A DNA stretch of 64,000 nt from Hyaloscypha bicolor E (taxonomy: Eukaryota > Ascomycota > Leotiomycetes > Helotiales > Hyaloscyphaceae). The first letter of the stretch is position 1. Every line of letters starts with the position of its first letter. The notes below the pieces were generated by a model. The model was not told the origin of the DNA. It worked only from the letters and a program-made list of their open reading frames with translations, and made no database searches. Shown here in pieces: positions 1 to 10,923 of the stretch. The stretch spans positions 1 through 64,000 of the forward strand of contig NW_020194708.1 of assembly GCF_002865645.1 (NCBI RefSeq), in the 5' to 3' direction. Made by a program: the position numbers and the translations under genes.

Positions 1-95
1 AACCCTAACCCTAACCCTAACCCTAACCCTAACCCTAACCCTAACCCTAACCCTAACCCTAACCCTAACCCTAACCCTAACCCTAACCCTAACCC
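1..95. repeat. Telomere, (AACCCT)n
   Basis: Fifteen full AACCCT units plus a partial one run from the first base without a mismatch and stop at the junction with unique sequence (AACCCAGTTTCG). The C-rich strand is on the plus strand at the left, so this is a true left chromosome end and the window reads inward. TTAGGG-type telomeres are usual in filamentous ascomycetes. Confidence 0.98.
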
Positions 96-2380
96 AGTTT
101 CGAAAAATTAAAGACTAGAGATAGTATAGAAATAAAAGTATCCTATATCTCTAATTAGGTATTAGCCTTAAAATTAAGTTTGGTATTCTTATTTAAAAAG
201 TAAATATAAGTATTATAATATAGCTTATTACTATAAAAAGGAAGTTACTAAATAATATTATACCAAATTACTTATAGTATATAACCTTAAACTATATAAT
301 AAAGAAGTATTACTTTAGCTTAAATATTATTATTATATATAGAACTAATATTCTCTTATTAGTATACTTTGGCTTTAAGTTTAATATACTCCTAATTAAA
401 AGAGATATACTAGTAACTTATTAGTAAAATATTATAGAATATAGCTAGTAAAAGGATTTTATTAAACTAATATTAGAAAATAGAATACTACTATTATATT
501 TAGGAAATATAGTCTTCTTTATAAGGTCCTATATAGAAGGAAAGAAAATATAAATACAAATATTCTTATAACCAATTATATAACCAAAGTAATAGTAAGG
601 TATTTTATAAAAGGCTACTTTCTAGACCTTGGGCTAGTCAGGATTCGTTATAGAATTAGTAATATTTATATATAAATATATGGAAATAGAGATATTTTAT
701 TAAAAACAAGAATATAAGTTAATTTGAATTCTTTATTAGATAAAAGAAAGGTAATTAGTATACCTATAAAAGCTATTAATATTATATTATTTTGAATCTT
801 TATAGTAGTTTATCTAAAAGTAAAGTATATATAAATACGGGTAATAGTCTGGAATATTAGTTACTGGTTCAATATCGTTTTTATTATAATTTACCTATAA
901 TATATTAAAGTTAAGCTTATAAAGGGTACTATTATCTGAATTATTATTATTATTATCTGTAACCTAGCTATTAGGTAAATGGTTATTATTATTATTTATA
1001 GTAAAACCGGTAAATATAACTCGCTAGTTAATATCCCTAACTATTATATATTCTTACTAGTTTATTATTTATTCTAGATATAATAGTTTATTATTTTATT
1101 TACTAAGACTATAATTCGAAAGGAAATTATAGTATTATAGAAGTATAATATATTATTTAATAAAATAAAAAGAATCTTATCTATTATTAGACTTAGTATA
1201 CTACTTATTTATATATCCTTAGAAATCGAATAGATAATAAACCAGTTCCGAAATGCAATTAATTAGTATCCTATTAGGTCCAGTAATCTCGGCTTGTAAT
1301 TAAGCTTTTAATTCCGCTTTATTTTTACTATTGCCTTTACCCTTATCCTTAGTCTTAGTATCCTTATTATTAATAATTTGGTTATTCTCGGTATTATTAT
1401 TATTCTTATTAATACCGTTATTATTATCTGGATAAGGTATATTAGGGGTCTTTTTAAAAACAAAATCGGGATTATTACTATTATTATTATTACTATCCAG
1501 AAGTAGTTAGTCCAGGAAATACCCGAAACTAGACTAGTTACTATTTATAAAAAAGGAAATATTCGCTTGTAATTTACTATATAGCTTCTAGCTATTAGGC
1601 TCCGTTTTACTATTATATTCTAGGAGACTATTATTGAAATTATTAATACTATAATTACTATTATCTAGAATTGTATTATATAGTAAGAAATTATAATTTG
1701 GTAAAGAATCCCTATTCCGGTCTTATAAATTTGGAGGTTCCAGATTAGTACTCTAGTAAATAGTTAATATTTAGAGAATGGATTATTAACTCCCTTAAGG
1801 TTAACTAATAGGTTCTAATTCCTTATTATTTATATATTACAAATATCTAATCCTATAGGCCTTACCAAATTCATAGCTTATTTATATAGCAGGCTCTATA
1901 GAATATATATATATCTGTTTTTTATTTCTCGGTTATAAGTATCTAGGAGATTTGTATTTATAATAGATTTGCGGGAATATAGTTATTAATTCAATAGTAA
2001 TTAGCTAGAAAGCTACTATATTTTCGGAAGGATTATAAGATAGGATAGTACTTGTAATACTTGGGCTTAAGTAAAAAGTCTTTTGGGTCTTATTAGAGAT
2101 CTCTTAAGTCTCTCTATAATATCTACTATTAGGTAATTATTATTTAATATTTCATTCTCGGATTCTTATAAATAAGCAAATAGTAATTTCTTATTTAATT
2201 AGTAATAACTTAGTACTTTATTTTCGAATTCTAGTAGATTTGTAAATAGCAGGCTCTTATATTATATAAAACAGGCCTATACTCTATAATAAAAGTTCTA
2301 TAGAATCAGGTATAGATCTTTAATATCTAATTAATAATTCTTATATATTTCGAGGTTAAATTAATAGTATTTGAAAGCCA
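96..2380. other. AT-rich RIP-degraded subtelomeric sequence
   Basis: Very AT-rich sequence without a long open frame and with few CpA or CpG steps left. Around 1,280-1,510 the minus strand reads as a hydrophilic, asparagine- and lysine-rich stretch open for some 60 codons, which may be a decayed coding remnant; I cannot name it. No LTR pair or inverted end was recognised. It could be a degraded mobile element or a degraded subtelomeric gene family. Confidence 0.6.
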
Positions 2381-3960
2381 AATAGCTCTATACTTAAAGT
2401 ACTTGTAGTATTTGAATGTTCTTGGATATAGTAAGAAGGTAATATATATAAAGAATCAGGCTATTATATAATTGGAATTAAAAAAGTCGGTATATCTAAG
2501 AAAAGAGGTTATAAAGGAGAAGAAGGTTATTAAGGAAAAAGTTATTAAGAAGAAGGTTATTAAGAAGAAGATTACTAAATAGTATTTAAAAAAGCTAGGA
2601 AAAGGTATATATTAGTTATTAAATCTATAGCAAATAAAAGAAGCTTAAAGGAATATAAGTAAGTAAATAATAACCTATTAAATTGAGATCTGGAACTTAT
2701 TAATGCTTTTCCCGCTAGTATATTTATCTAGTTATATTACTTTTATACCTTATTTCTTTCTTTTCTTTTTTGCTTTTCTTTAGATAAGGTATTTTTAGAG
2801 AATTAGATTTAGAAATAAAAGATTAAAATCCGGTAATAATTTACTAAGGGTTCAGGAGTAAAAGGCTATTAAAGAATTAGCTTATTTAGGAATAATATCT
2901 AAAAAAAATTATTATTAATTATACTAAAAGTAAAAGGGGTTTAGATTCAGGAAATGCCTCTAGCCTTAATCTCTAAGCAAGTTCCAAACTCTCAGTAATA
3001 AATTTATTATATATATTATAATATATTAAATCCTAAAATATATACTTTCTATTATAATATATATAATTAATTTAGTACTTAATTTATAGCCTTTTAGGGC
3101 CTTAAACTAATATAAAGAAAGTTATTAATAATATAATATTGGTTTTATTAAGATATATATATTATATATATTATACTTTTTTGGCTTTTAATATATATAC
3201 TCTTACTATAAAATTATAATTAATCTGCTATATAACCAATATATAATATATAGCTATAACCTTTTAAAAACCTGGTAATATATAATTATTTCAGTACCTA
3301 ACTTATAGCTATTTATTTATTATTTATTAAGTTATTACTAATATTATATATATTATACTTTTTCGGCTCTTAATATATATACTCTTACTATAAAATCTCA
3401 ATTAATCTACTATATAACTAATATATAATATATAGCTATAACCTTTTAAAAACCTGGTAATATATAATTATTTCGGTATTTAACTTATAGCTATTTGCCC
3501 GTTATTTATTGAGTTATTACTAATATTATATATATTATACTTTTTCGGCTCTTAATATATATACTTTTATTATAAAATCGCAATTAATCTACTATATAAC
3601 CAATATATAATATATAGCTATAATCTTTTAAAAACCTAGTAATATACAATTATTTTAATATCTAATTTATAGCTATTTGCCTATTATTTATTAAGTTATT
3701 ATTAATATTATATATATTACGCTTTTTCGGCTCTTAATATATATATTCTCGTTATAAAATCGCAATTAATCTACTATATAACCAATATATAATATATAGC
3801 TATAACCTTTTAAAAACCTGGTAATATATAATTATTTCGGTACCTAACTTGTAGCTATTTGCCCGTTATTTAATATCGAGTTATTAACTATATGATTTTG
3901 GTAAAGGAACTTTTTACTAATATATGTTTTTCAAAACCGCCTTATTTATATATCCGCTTT
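2381..3960. repeat. Large tandem duplication, copy A
   Basis: The segment from about 2,390 reappears from about 3,970 with the same order of landmarks: a purine-rich GTTATTAAGG block, a TTTCTTT pyrimidine block, a conserved CCGGTAATAATTTACTAAG motif and a run of 182-base units. Differences between the copies are mostly C to T and G to A. Copy A keeps more G and C than copy B, so the two copies were mutated to different degrees. Boundaries are approximate. Confidence 0.75.
3131..3894. repeat. 182-base satellite units in copy A
   Basis: Four tandem units recur at 182-base spacing (landmark GTTATTACTAATATTATA at 3,331, 3,513 and 3,695, with a less regular first unit from about 3,131). Each unit contains a TTTTTCGGCTC motif, a CTATATAACYAATATATAAT motif and an AACCTGGTAATATATAATT motif. 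The array ends at TTAATATCGAGTTATTAA. A 182-base period is close to a nucleosome repeat length, but nothing here shows a function. Confidence 0.75.
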
Positions 3961-5400
3961 TCAGGCATTTGACTTTATATTTAAAGTACTTATAATATTT
4001 AAATATTCTTAGATATAATAAAAAGGTAATATATATAAAAAGTCAGGCTATTATATAATTAAAATTAAAGAGGTTAGTATATCTAAAAAAGAAAATTATA
4101 AAAAAGAAAGATATTATTAAGAAAAAGGTTATTAAGGAGAAAGTTATTAAAGGAAAGGTTATTAAATAGAAGATTACTAAATAGTATTTAAAAAAGCTAG
4201 GAAAAGATATATATTAGTTACTAAATCTAAAATAAATAGAAAAAGCTTAAGGAAATATAAGTAAATAAATAATAACTTATTAAATTAGAATTTGAAACTT
4301 ATTAATACTTTTCTTACTAATATATTTATTAAGTTATATTACTTTTATATCTTATTTCTTTTTTTTCTTCTTTACTTTTTTTTAGATAAGATATTTTTAA
4401 AAAATTAGATTCAGAAATAAAAGATTAAAATCCGGTAATAATTTACTAAGGATTCGAAATTAAAAAACTATTAAAAAATTAGCTTATTTAGAAATAATAT
4501 CTAAAAAAATTATTATTAATTATACTAAAAGTAAAAAGAGCTTAGATTTAGGAAATGCCTTTAGCCTTAAACTCTAAGTAAGTTCCAGGCTTTTAATAAT
4601 AAATTTATTATATATATTATAATATATTAGATCCTAAAATATATACTTTTTATTATAATATATATAATTAATTTAATATTTAATTTATAGCCTTTTAGCC
4701 TTAAACTAATATAAAAAAAGTTATTAATAATATAATATTAGTTTTATTAAGAGATATATATATTATATATATTATATTTTTTTGGCTTTTAATATATATA
4801 TTCTTATTATAAAATCATAATTAATTTATTATATAACTAATATATAATATATAGCTATAAGGTTTTATAAATCTAATAATATATAATTATTTCAGTATTT
4901 AATTTATAGCTATTTGCCTATTATTTATTAAGTTATTACTAGTATTATATATATTATACTTTTTTAGCTCTTAATATATATATTCTTATTATAAAATTAT
5001 AATTAAATTACTAGATAACTAATATATAATATATATTTATAAGGTTTTATAAACCTAATAATATATAATTATTTTAGTACCTAATTTATAGTTATTTACT
5101 CGTTATTTATTAAATTATTACTAGTATTATATATATTATACTTTTTTAGTTCTTAATATATATATTCTTATTATAAAATCGCGATTAATCTACTATATAA
5201 CTAATATATAATATATAGCTATAAGGTTTTATAAACCTAATAATATATAATTATTTTAGTATCTAATTTATAGCTATTTACCTATTATTTAATATCGAGT
5301 TATTAATTATATAATTTTAATAAGAGAGCTTCTTACTAATATATATTTTTTAAAACTATCTTATTTATATACTTACTTTTTAGGTATTTAACTTATATCT
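3961..5400. repeat. Large tandem duplication, copy B
   Basis: Second, more AT-rich copy of the 2,381-3,960 segment. It has the same landmarks in order but about one satellite unit fewer, so it is shorter. Positions that are C or G in copy A are often T or A here, as expected if RIP acted more strongly on this copy. Confidence 0.75.
4740..5295. repeat. 182-base satellite units in copy B
   Basis: Three units of the satellite found at 3,131-3,894, again spaced 182 bases apart (landmarks at about 4,932 and 5,114). They end at the same TTAATATCGAGTTATTAA boundary at about 5,295. The TTTTTCGGCTC motif of copy A has become TTTTTTAGCTC, a RIP-type change. Confidence 0.7.
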
Positions 5401-5849
5401 TGTTTTTATTTCTTATTTAAATTCTTTCTTATATTTTTTTATCTTTTTACTTTCTTATATTTTTCTTTAACTTTTCTTATAAGCTTACTTATTATATATA
5501 CTTTTATTATTTTAATATATTTATTTTATATATTTATTTTTTATATACTTATTATTCTTTTATTAATCTTTATTAAATATTTTTAGATTAGCTTTTTTTT
5601 ATATTATTAATAATAAACTTAGAATTCTTATATAATTAAAATATTATAAATTAATATAACTTATATAATTTTATATTTATATTAAAGATTTATTAATTTT
5701 TCTTATATTTTTCTAAGTTTATTTTTTTTAGCTTTTAAATATTATATTCTTATATTAACTTTTATATTATATAACTTTATTATTTAAATTTCTTATATAT
5801 TATAATTAATAGTTATAATATTACTTATTTTATTTCTATTAAATATTAA

Positions 5850-6850
5850 AGTTTTTATTAAGAAAAATATATTTTTTAGTTATAAGAATTTGAAAAATTA
5901 AAATTATTTAATTATATTATATAATATTAACATATATTTATATATTAAAAACTATAATAAAGCCCGAACTTTAATTTTTAGTCTATATTAATTCTTTTAT
6001 TTTTAATATAATTAATTATTTCTATATTAAAAAATTCTACTTTTTCGAGTTATAGAATTCTATTAATACTACTTATATAAAGAAGTTATTCTTGGAATTC
6101 CTATATCTTATATATTATAAATAATACTTAGGGTTTATAGATTTTATATATTTATAATTTTAATTTAATAATATTAGTTTTTTCTATATTAAAAAAATTC
6201 ACTTTTTCGAATTAGAGAGTTATATTAATAGTACTTATATAACGAGGGTATCTTTAGAATTCCTATATCTTATTTATATTTTATATTTTTATAGTTTTAA
6301 TTTAATAATATTATTTTTTATTATATTAAAAAAATCTACTTTTTCGAGTTAAAGAAATCTATTAATACTACTAAAATAAGAAGTTTATTTTTGGAATAAT
6401 TATATCTTATATATCTTAATTAAGGCCTGAGTTTAATAGATTTTAAATTTTAATAAGCTTTCTTTTAAAGAAATTAGTTTCTCTTATATAAAAAAACTTT
6501 ATATTTTTGAATTAGAGACTTATATTAATAATACTAATATATAAAAATAATTTTTGGAATTCTGGTATATCTTATATACTCTAAATAAGATTTAGTTTCT
6601 TTAGATTTAATATTTTAATAAAACCTTTATTAATAAATTTAATATTTAATTAATAAAACCAAATTATATTTTTTATTTAAAGATTTCTATTAATCTAAAG
6701 TATATAAGAATATTATTTTTAGAGTTACTATATTCTATAGAAGCTAATTAAGACTTAGTTTTATAGAATCTTATATTTTAATTAAACTTTAATTAAAAGA
6801 TCTAATATTTTTAAAAAAAAATTCTTTATTTAAAATTAATTAAAAAAGAA
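5850..6850. repeat. Degenerate ~160-base tandem repeat
   Basis: The motif CTACTTTTTCGAGTTA and its variants recur at about 6,041, 6,203, 6,340, 6,504 and 6,670, with weaker units on both sides. Each is followed by TCTATTAATACTACTTATAT, then TTGGAATTCC-like and TATATCTTATAT motifs. Spacing varies between about 137 and 170 bases. The repeat is too diverged to tell whether it once encoded a repeated protein module. Confidence 0.6.
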
Positions 6851-7130
6851 CTACTAATCCGATCTTTCTAAAAAGTAGTTTATTGAATAGCCCTTACTTT
6901 ATACTATATAAAACTCGTTTAATAGTTTTAGCTTATATATTTATATTATAATATTAAATGCCTTATACCTTTTACTCAAGTAAAATTCTCTCTAAGGCCG
7001 TATTCTTAGTAAGCTTTCCCTTAGGCCGCTTTCCCTTAGTAAGCTCGGCTAGTATCGCATGCAATCGGGCCTTGCAAGTATAGCCAGTTTCCTTAGTAAA
7101 ATTCAAGAATTTACGAATTCCTACTTAAAA
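6851..7130. other. Boundary between AT-rich repeats and gene island
   Basis: Base composition rises from almost pure A and T to mixed sequence. A short direct repeat TTCCCTTAG occurs twice around 7,015-7,040. I see no gene. Confidence 0.5.
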
Positions 7131-7493
7131 CCTATATAACTTTAGAATGCAACTATTAAATTTCAAAAGGAGAACAGGATTTAAAGCCCCTGCTAAATCT
7201 CTATACATCCCCCTTACTAGCTTTATTAAAAAAGGCTTAATGCTAAAAATCAGAGTCACATACCATTCGGGTATTAAAAATCGACTTTTTGGTGTGTTTT
7301 TGTCGCGACCCCACCAAAACTTACTTCCACTTTAATACTATATAACTTTGTAACGCTTTAACCAAATCTTAAGGAGAAAACAGGGTTTAAAGCCCCTGCT
7401 ATTTTTCTATTAATCCCCCTTACTAGCTTTCTTAACAAAGGGCTATTGCAAAAAAAAACAGAGTCGCATACCATTCGGGTCTCAAAATCGCAC
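7131..7493. repeat. Pair of diverged ~155-base direct repeats
   Basis: The stretch from about 7,131 to 7,291 is repeated from about 7,336 to 7,493. Shared landmarks in order are TATATAACTTT, TTTAAAGCCCCTGCTA, CCCCCTTACTAGCTTT, and CATACCATTCGGG followed by AAAATCG. The 182- and 60-base families elsewhere are unrelated. Just downstream, 7,526-7,544 is a short hairpin (GGTATGCG, loop GGT, CGCATACC) that reuses the CGCATACC motif. Small open frames here look fortuitous. Confidence 0.7.
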
Positions 7494-7857
7494 TAGCGGC
7501 CGCATTTCTGGTCCGTGCACAAATTGGTATGCGGGTCGCATACCAGCAAAAAATTGTTCGGAATATTTGTTAGGGATCCACGGATGATTATTATAGAGAG
7601 GGTGCTCATGAACGCGACTAAAACAGTTAGCATAGACGACCTGTAGAAGGAGTGATATTTGTTGAACAAGCTCAAATCAATCTTCAAAAATCGGTGAAGG
7701 AGCTGGATGAGGGATTGGTTTCATGCTTCGCTTTTGAATGTTTGAAATTTCCCTCACATTACTGTTGTGGTAGCTTCTCAATGATATCATATCACGGAAA
7801 AGAAGTTTATAACTAGCAAAAAAGTCTCCAACGCCAATTGCCTCTGTCAAATAAATA

Positions 7858-8049
7858 ATGTGCAACATCCAAGTAACAAATTCCGCTACTGGCCTCGGAG
7901 GAGGAGGCTTGAGCACGAGTGACAAGATTGCCCTGGGAGTCGGTATCGGTCTTGGCCTTCCCACTCTTGTTATAGGTATACCGGCTTTTATAATAGCAAT
8001 GCGTGATTTAATGTCAAAAGCGGGTTCAGCGGGAGGTGGTGAGGATTGA
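7858..8049 (+). pseudogene. Isolated transmembrane exon of a surface-protein gene
   Basis: The frame reads a glycine-rich linker, then LSTSDKIALGVGIGLGLPT and about 20 hydrophobic residues ending at a short tail and a stop. This layout, ALGVGIGLGLP-type membrane entry after a linker, closely matches the C-terminal exons of the two surface proteins at 8,343-9,237 and 17,652-18,535. No signal peptide or cysteine-rich exon could be found upstream on the plus strand. It may therefore be the leftover 3' exon of a third member of that group. A possible 3' splice site (CCAAG) lies at about 7,875. Confidence 0.45.
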
Positions 8050-8342
8050 GTCAGTTGGACAAGTATTGTGGCATGTGGCGAAAATCAGCAATGCCTAAGC
8101 TTGGATATATACATGGGACCTGGTTCCTATAATTTTCAATTTGGTTTTCGACAAGTTCTTGTTATTGGCTACATAATGTTGACGAGAAGCGGTCTTGGGA
8201 AGGGCACTAGGTTTAGAACTAGCACAGGGTAATGATGTTTAAGGGAATACTCTCCAGCTGCCTCGTTGCTGCAGGTATCATTTGAAGACGCGGCCACAAT
8301 TCTGTTCCAAGCCTTCCCCAGACTTCCAACAAATATCCGTCT

Positions 8343-9237
8343 TCACTTCAACCTTGCCCTGCGATGGCCGCACGGAAAGCACCAAGCCAAAATTGCCACC
8401 ACGATAGCTGGGATACCGACACCCAAACCAACCCCAATCGCGATTGAATTTGTATCTGTGGTCGAGCCTGTCAGTCTCGTCAGCTCAAAGTATACACAGC
8501 AGTTATATGACGAATACTTGTCACTCACTGCTTGATGGTACTGGAGCTGCGGATGAATCCCCACTATTAGTAGGCGATGTTCGTTGTAGAGAGGGCGATG
8601 CTCTGCGAGAGAATTGTGTTAATTAGCACGATGCACTCAGATCAAAAAGCGGCTCAAGATAATGTAGCCAAGACACGTTAGGTGTATGTACTAAAATGAA
8701 GAAAATGAGTCCCCAAATATTTGCCGCTGAGCAAGGAGCCATGTTATTACTGGAATTCGCTCTGGAGGGATACACAGTCACGTACACAGTTGTAGTAGCT
8801 TGCGGATTGTGAGTAGTAGAGGCGGGAACGTTGACAGGGAAGCCTTGGGATGAACAGTAATCGATGTAGATGCTACCCGCGCTCGAGATATCGATAGAGG
8901 AGTCTCCGACGGTACAACCACTTTTAACACAGGAGGTAAGAAATGATTCAGCGATTGATTGAAAGTCGGTCCGGCAATAGCAGTTATTGGGAGCAAGGCC
9001 GCGAGATCCAAGACCGCACTCGTTGTCATTTACACAACCCAGAGCATCGCCAACCATGTCTTGGAAACAGCCGCCTATTGGGCCGGTGGTGAAACAGGCT
9101 TGTGCGCATGGTTTCTGCGAGGAAAAATTGGGAAGGCTGAAGATCGTCTGCGGTAGCGTATCTTGAGCTCGTGTGAGGGAGAGGCAGAAGAGGAGTCCAT
9201 AAAGCCCAGTAATCAGACGCTGTCTATGGAAATACAT
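8343..9237 (-). CDS. CFEM-like secreted membrane-anchored protein (3 exons)
   Basis: The product is a predicted 228-residue cell-surface protein. The start chosen (9,237) gives a signal peptide, residues 1-24 (GLYGLLFCLSLTRA end); an upstream ATG at 9,318 would add a hydrophilic leader. Residues about 41-135 hold ten cysteines in a CFEM-like spacing, including PCAQAC, a CYC pair and SCVKSGC. A Thr/Ser-rich linker follows, then a membrane segment at about 195-218 and a basic tail (HRRARLK). Exons read 9,237-8,751, 8,603-8,529 and 8,467-8,343. The second intron (8,528-8,468) is clear, with GTGAGT, GCTGAC and CAG. The first (8,750-8,604) uses GTAATA; an alternative donor GTACAT at 8,691 is possible. 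CFEM proteins act at the fungal surface, for example in haem uptake or host interaction; the role here is unknown. No break is visible. Confidence 0.65.
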
Positions 9238-10325
9238 TGCTTCCAACGACTTCATCGGAAATTCAAGAAAGATATGCGAGGTGTGGGGTTCGCTGCAAGA
9301 CAATAGATTTAGATCCATATTAAATCATAATTGCTCCGGATCTAAATCTCCGGGTAGCAATTCTAGGCTTAAGACTGGATGCTTCCATTTCAGCCCCTTT
9401 GTTGCAGAACTCAGCTGAAGGGTGTGGTGGACTGGTCGTCAACGCAAAGGTTTCAGCCCTGATTTTCGGCTCTTACCTGCAATGGGGTTTGTCTTGCAAG
9501 ATGTGGAACCACGACAAGAATCTGATTCGTAAGCACGTGCTTGGTGAGAGATGTTTGGTTTTTGAGGCGGTTGTATCAGTAGCCCACGTGGCAGTTCGTC
9601 CCCTGCCTAAATTTTGTGGGGTTACACAGACCGGGAAAGTGCGAACCCAGGAGTGTGCCGAGCTGCACAGTTCTCTAGGAGTGAAGCAGGCTTTTAATAG
9701 CTCGCGTCTGGACTACTGTCTTGCTATAGTTGTCAGCGGCTGGTTCTGGTAGTGCAGATCCATTGAGACATTCCCTCGAATTAGTCCTGCCGTAATGGCC
9801 ACGGTACGCAGCCTGGTAATACGCAAGGAATAGATCTTTTATTCTTATGCTTTCCGGCTTAATGGAGCATGCCAAAGTTGATTATTGCGAGCGGTTGCCC
9901 GCACAGGGTGGAGATCAGAAAGGAGTCTGCTAGACATGAAATCTCTGCGCCTAACGTCTTCGCATAAGATTAGCTAGTCTATTTATGGATAAGATCATTC
10001 TTAATTGTTGCATATCATTTATAATCGATTAAAGGTGGTCTAATGCTTACTAGCCCAACCGACGGCACTTCCCCATCCAATAAACTACACTTTCCCCTGT
10101 GACTGCCTCCTTGTCGCAACCAAAACTTGAAATGTATTAGTAGAGCTTGGAAGAATATAGTATTAATGGGGAGGATGCCTCCTATAAATTTTGCGACTTA
10201 TAACAAAAAGCTTTCTCGAAGCTTACTTATAATCCCTTGGCTATTTACGGGGGAAGCGTATAAAGCATAGTATACGTTGTGAGTATCTCCCTATAAATCC
10301 ATCTCTAATATAAGTCTATTCCCGA
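9238..10325. other. Intergenic, no supportable gene
   Basis: Mixed-composition sequence. An open frame on the plus strand at 9,399-9,752 has no recognisable family, no signal peptide and no convincing splice sites, and I do not call it a gene. From about 10,130 the sequence becomes AT-rich and leads into the short-repeat cluster. Confidence 0.5.
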
Positions 10326-10334
10326 TATATAACT

Positions 10335-10580
10335 ACAGAAAGCTACCGTAAAAATTGCAGTATCGCGGAAAGTTGCGCTACCGCATAAAGTGCTGCGGTA
10401 GCTAGAATTACAGTATCGCAAATCGGGACTAGAAAGCGTGCACAAATCGAAAGCTGCGGTGCTATACGGTCGCGGTACCGCAAATCAAGACTAGAAAGCG
10501 TACGCAATATCGAAAGCTGGCGCTACCGCGGAAAGTTGCGCCTATATTACTATATAGCAGAAAGCTGCGCTGCCGCTAGT
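10335..10580. repeat. Cluster of short direct and inverted GCGCTACCGC-type repeats
   Basis: Motifs GCGCTACCGC, GCGGAAAGTTGCGC and GAAAGCTGCG recur in both orientations. A ~62-base unit occurs twice: CGCAAATC, then GACTAGAAAGCGT, then ATCGAAAGCTG, starting at about 10,417 and 10,479. Such clusters are common near the ends of fungal DNA transposons, but no matching terminal inverted repeats or transposase are visible, so the nature of the block is open. Confidence 0.6.
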
Positions 10581-10923
10581 TTCTTTATGAACTGGCATAA
10601 CGGTTCTCATGTCTTTATATATTTAACTAATCCAAGTGCAATGAAATCATGTGACCAAAGGCTCCAAATTTGAGAAAGGGCTCCAACCAGTTACGTGAAG
10701 CAAAAACTTTAATGCCCGCCTGGCTGTGAAAGTGGTAAAGGATTGTTGTGCTTAGTGGTGGTTATGTAATTCCGCCGGTATCTAAGTGATTGCTATAATC
10801 GCTTTCGCAAACTGGGGTTGGACAGTTGTCTACCCATATCCGGCCAAAACCACGTAGCCGTACTAGGCTCTTCTTACACTCTCTTGAACGCCACCGCTTC
10901 AATCCGTCTTCATCTTTCTCAAA
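10581..10923. promoter_or_regulatory. Upstream region of the dioxygenase gene
   Basis: About 340 bases without a gene between the repeat cluster and the ATG at 10,924. The last 60 bases are pyrimidine-rich (CTCTTCTTACACTCTCTTG, then CATCTTTCTC just before AAAATGCC), as is common upstream of fungal start sites. No specific factor site is claimed. Confidence 0.35.

Noticed and set aside
7147..7335. 62-codon open frame in the 7-kb direct repeat
   Set aside because: The same repeat downstream does not keep the frame, so it is fortuitous.
9399..9752. 117-codon plus-strand open frame
   Set aside because: No family resemblance, no signal peptide, no splice or start context; composition is that of intergenic sequence.
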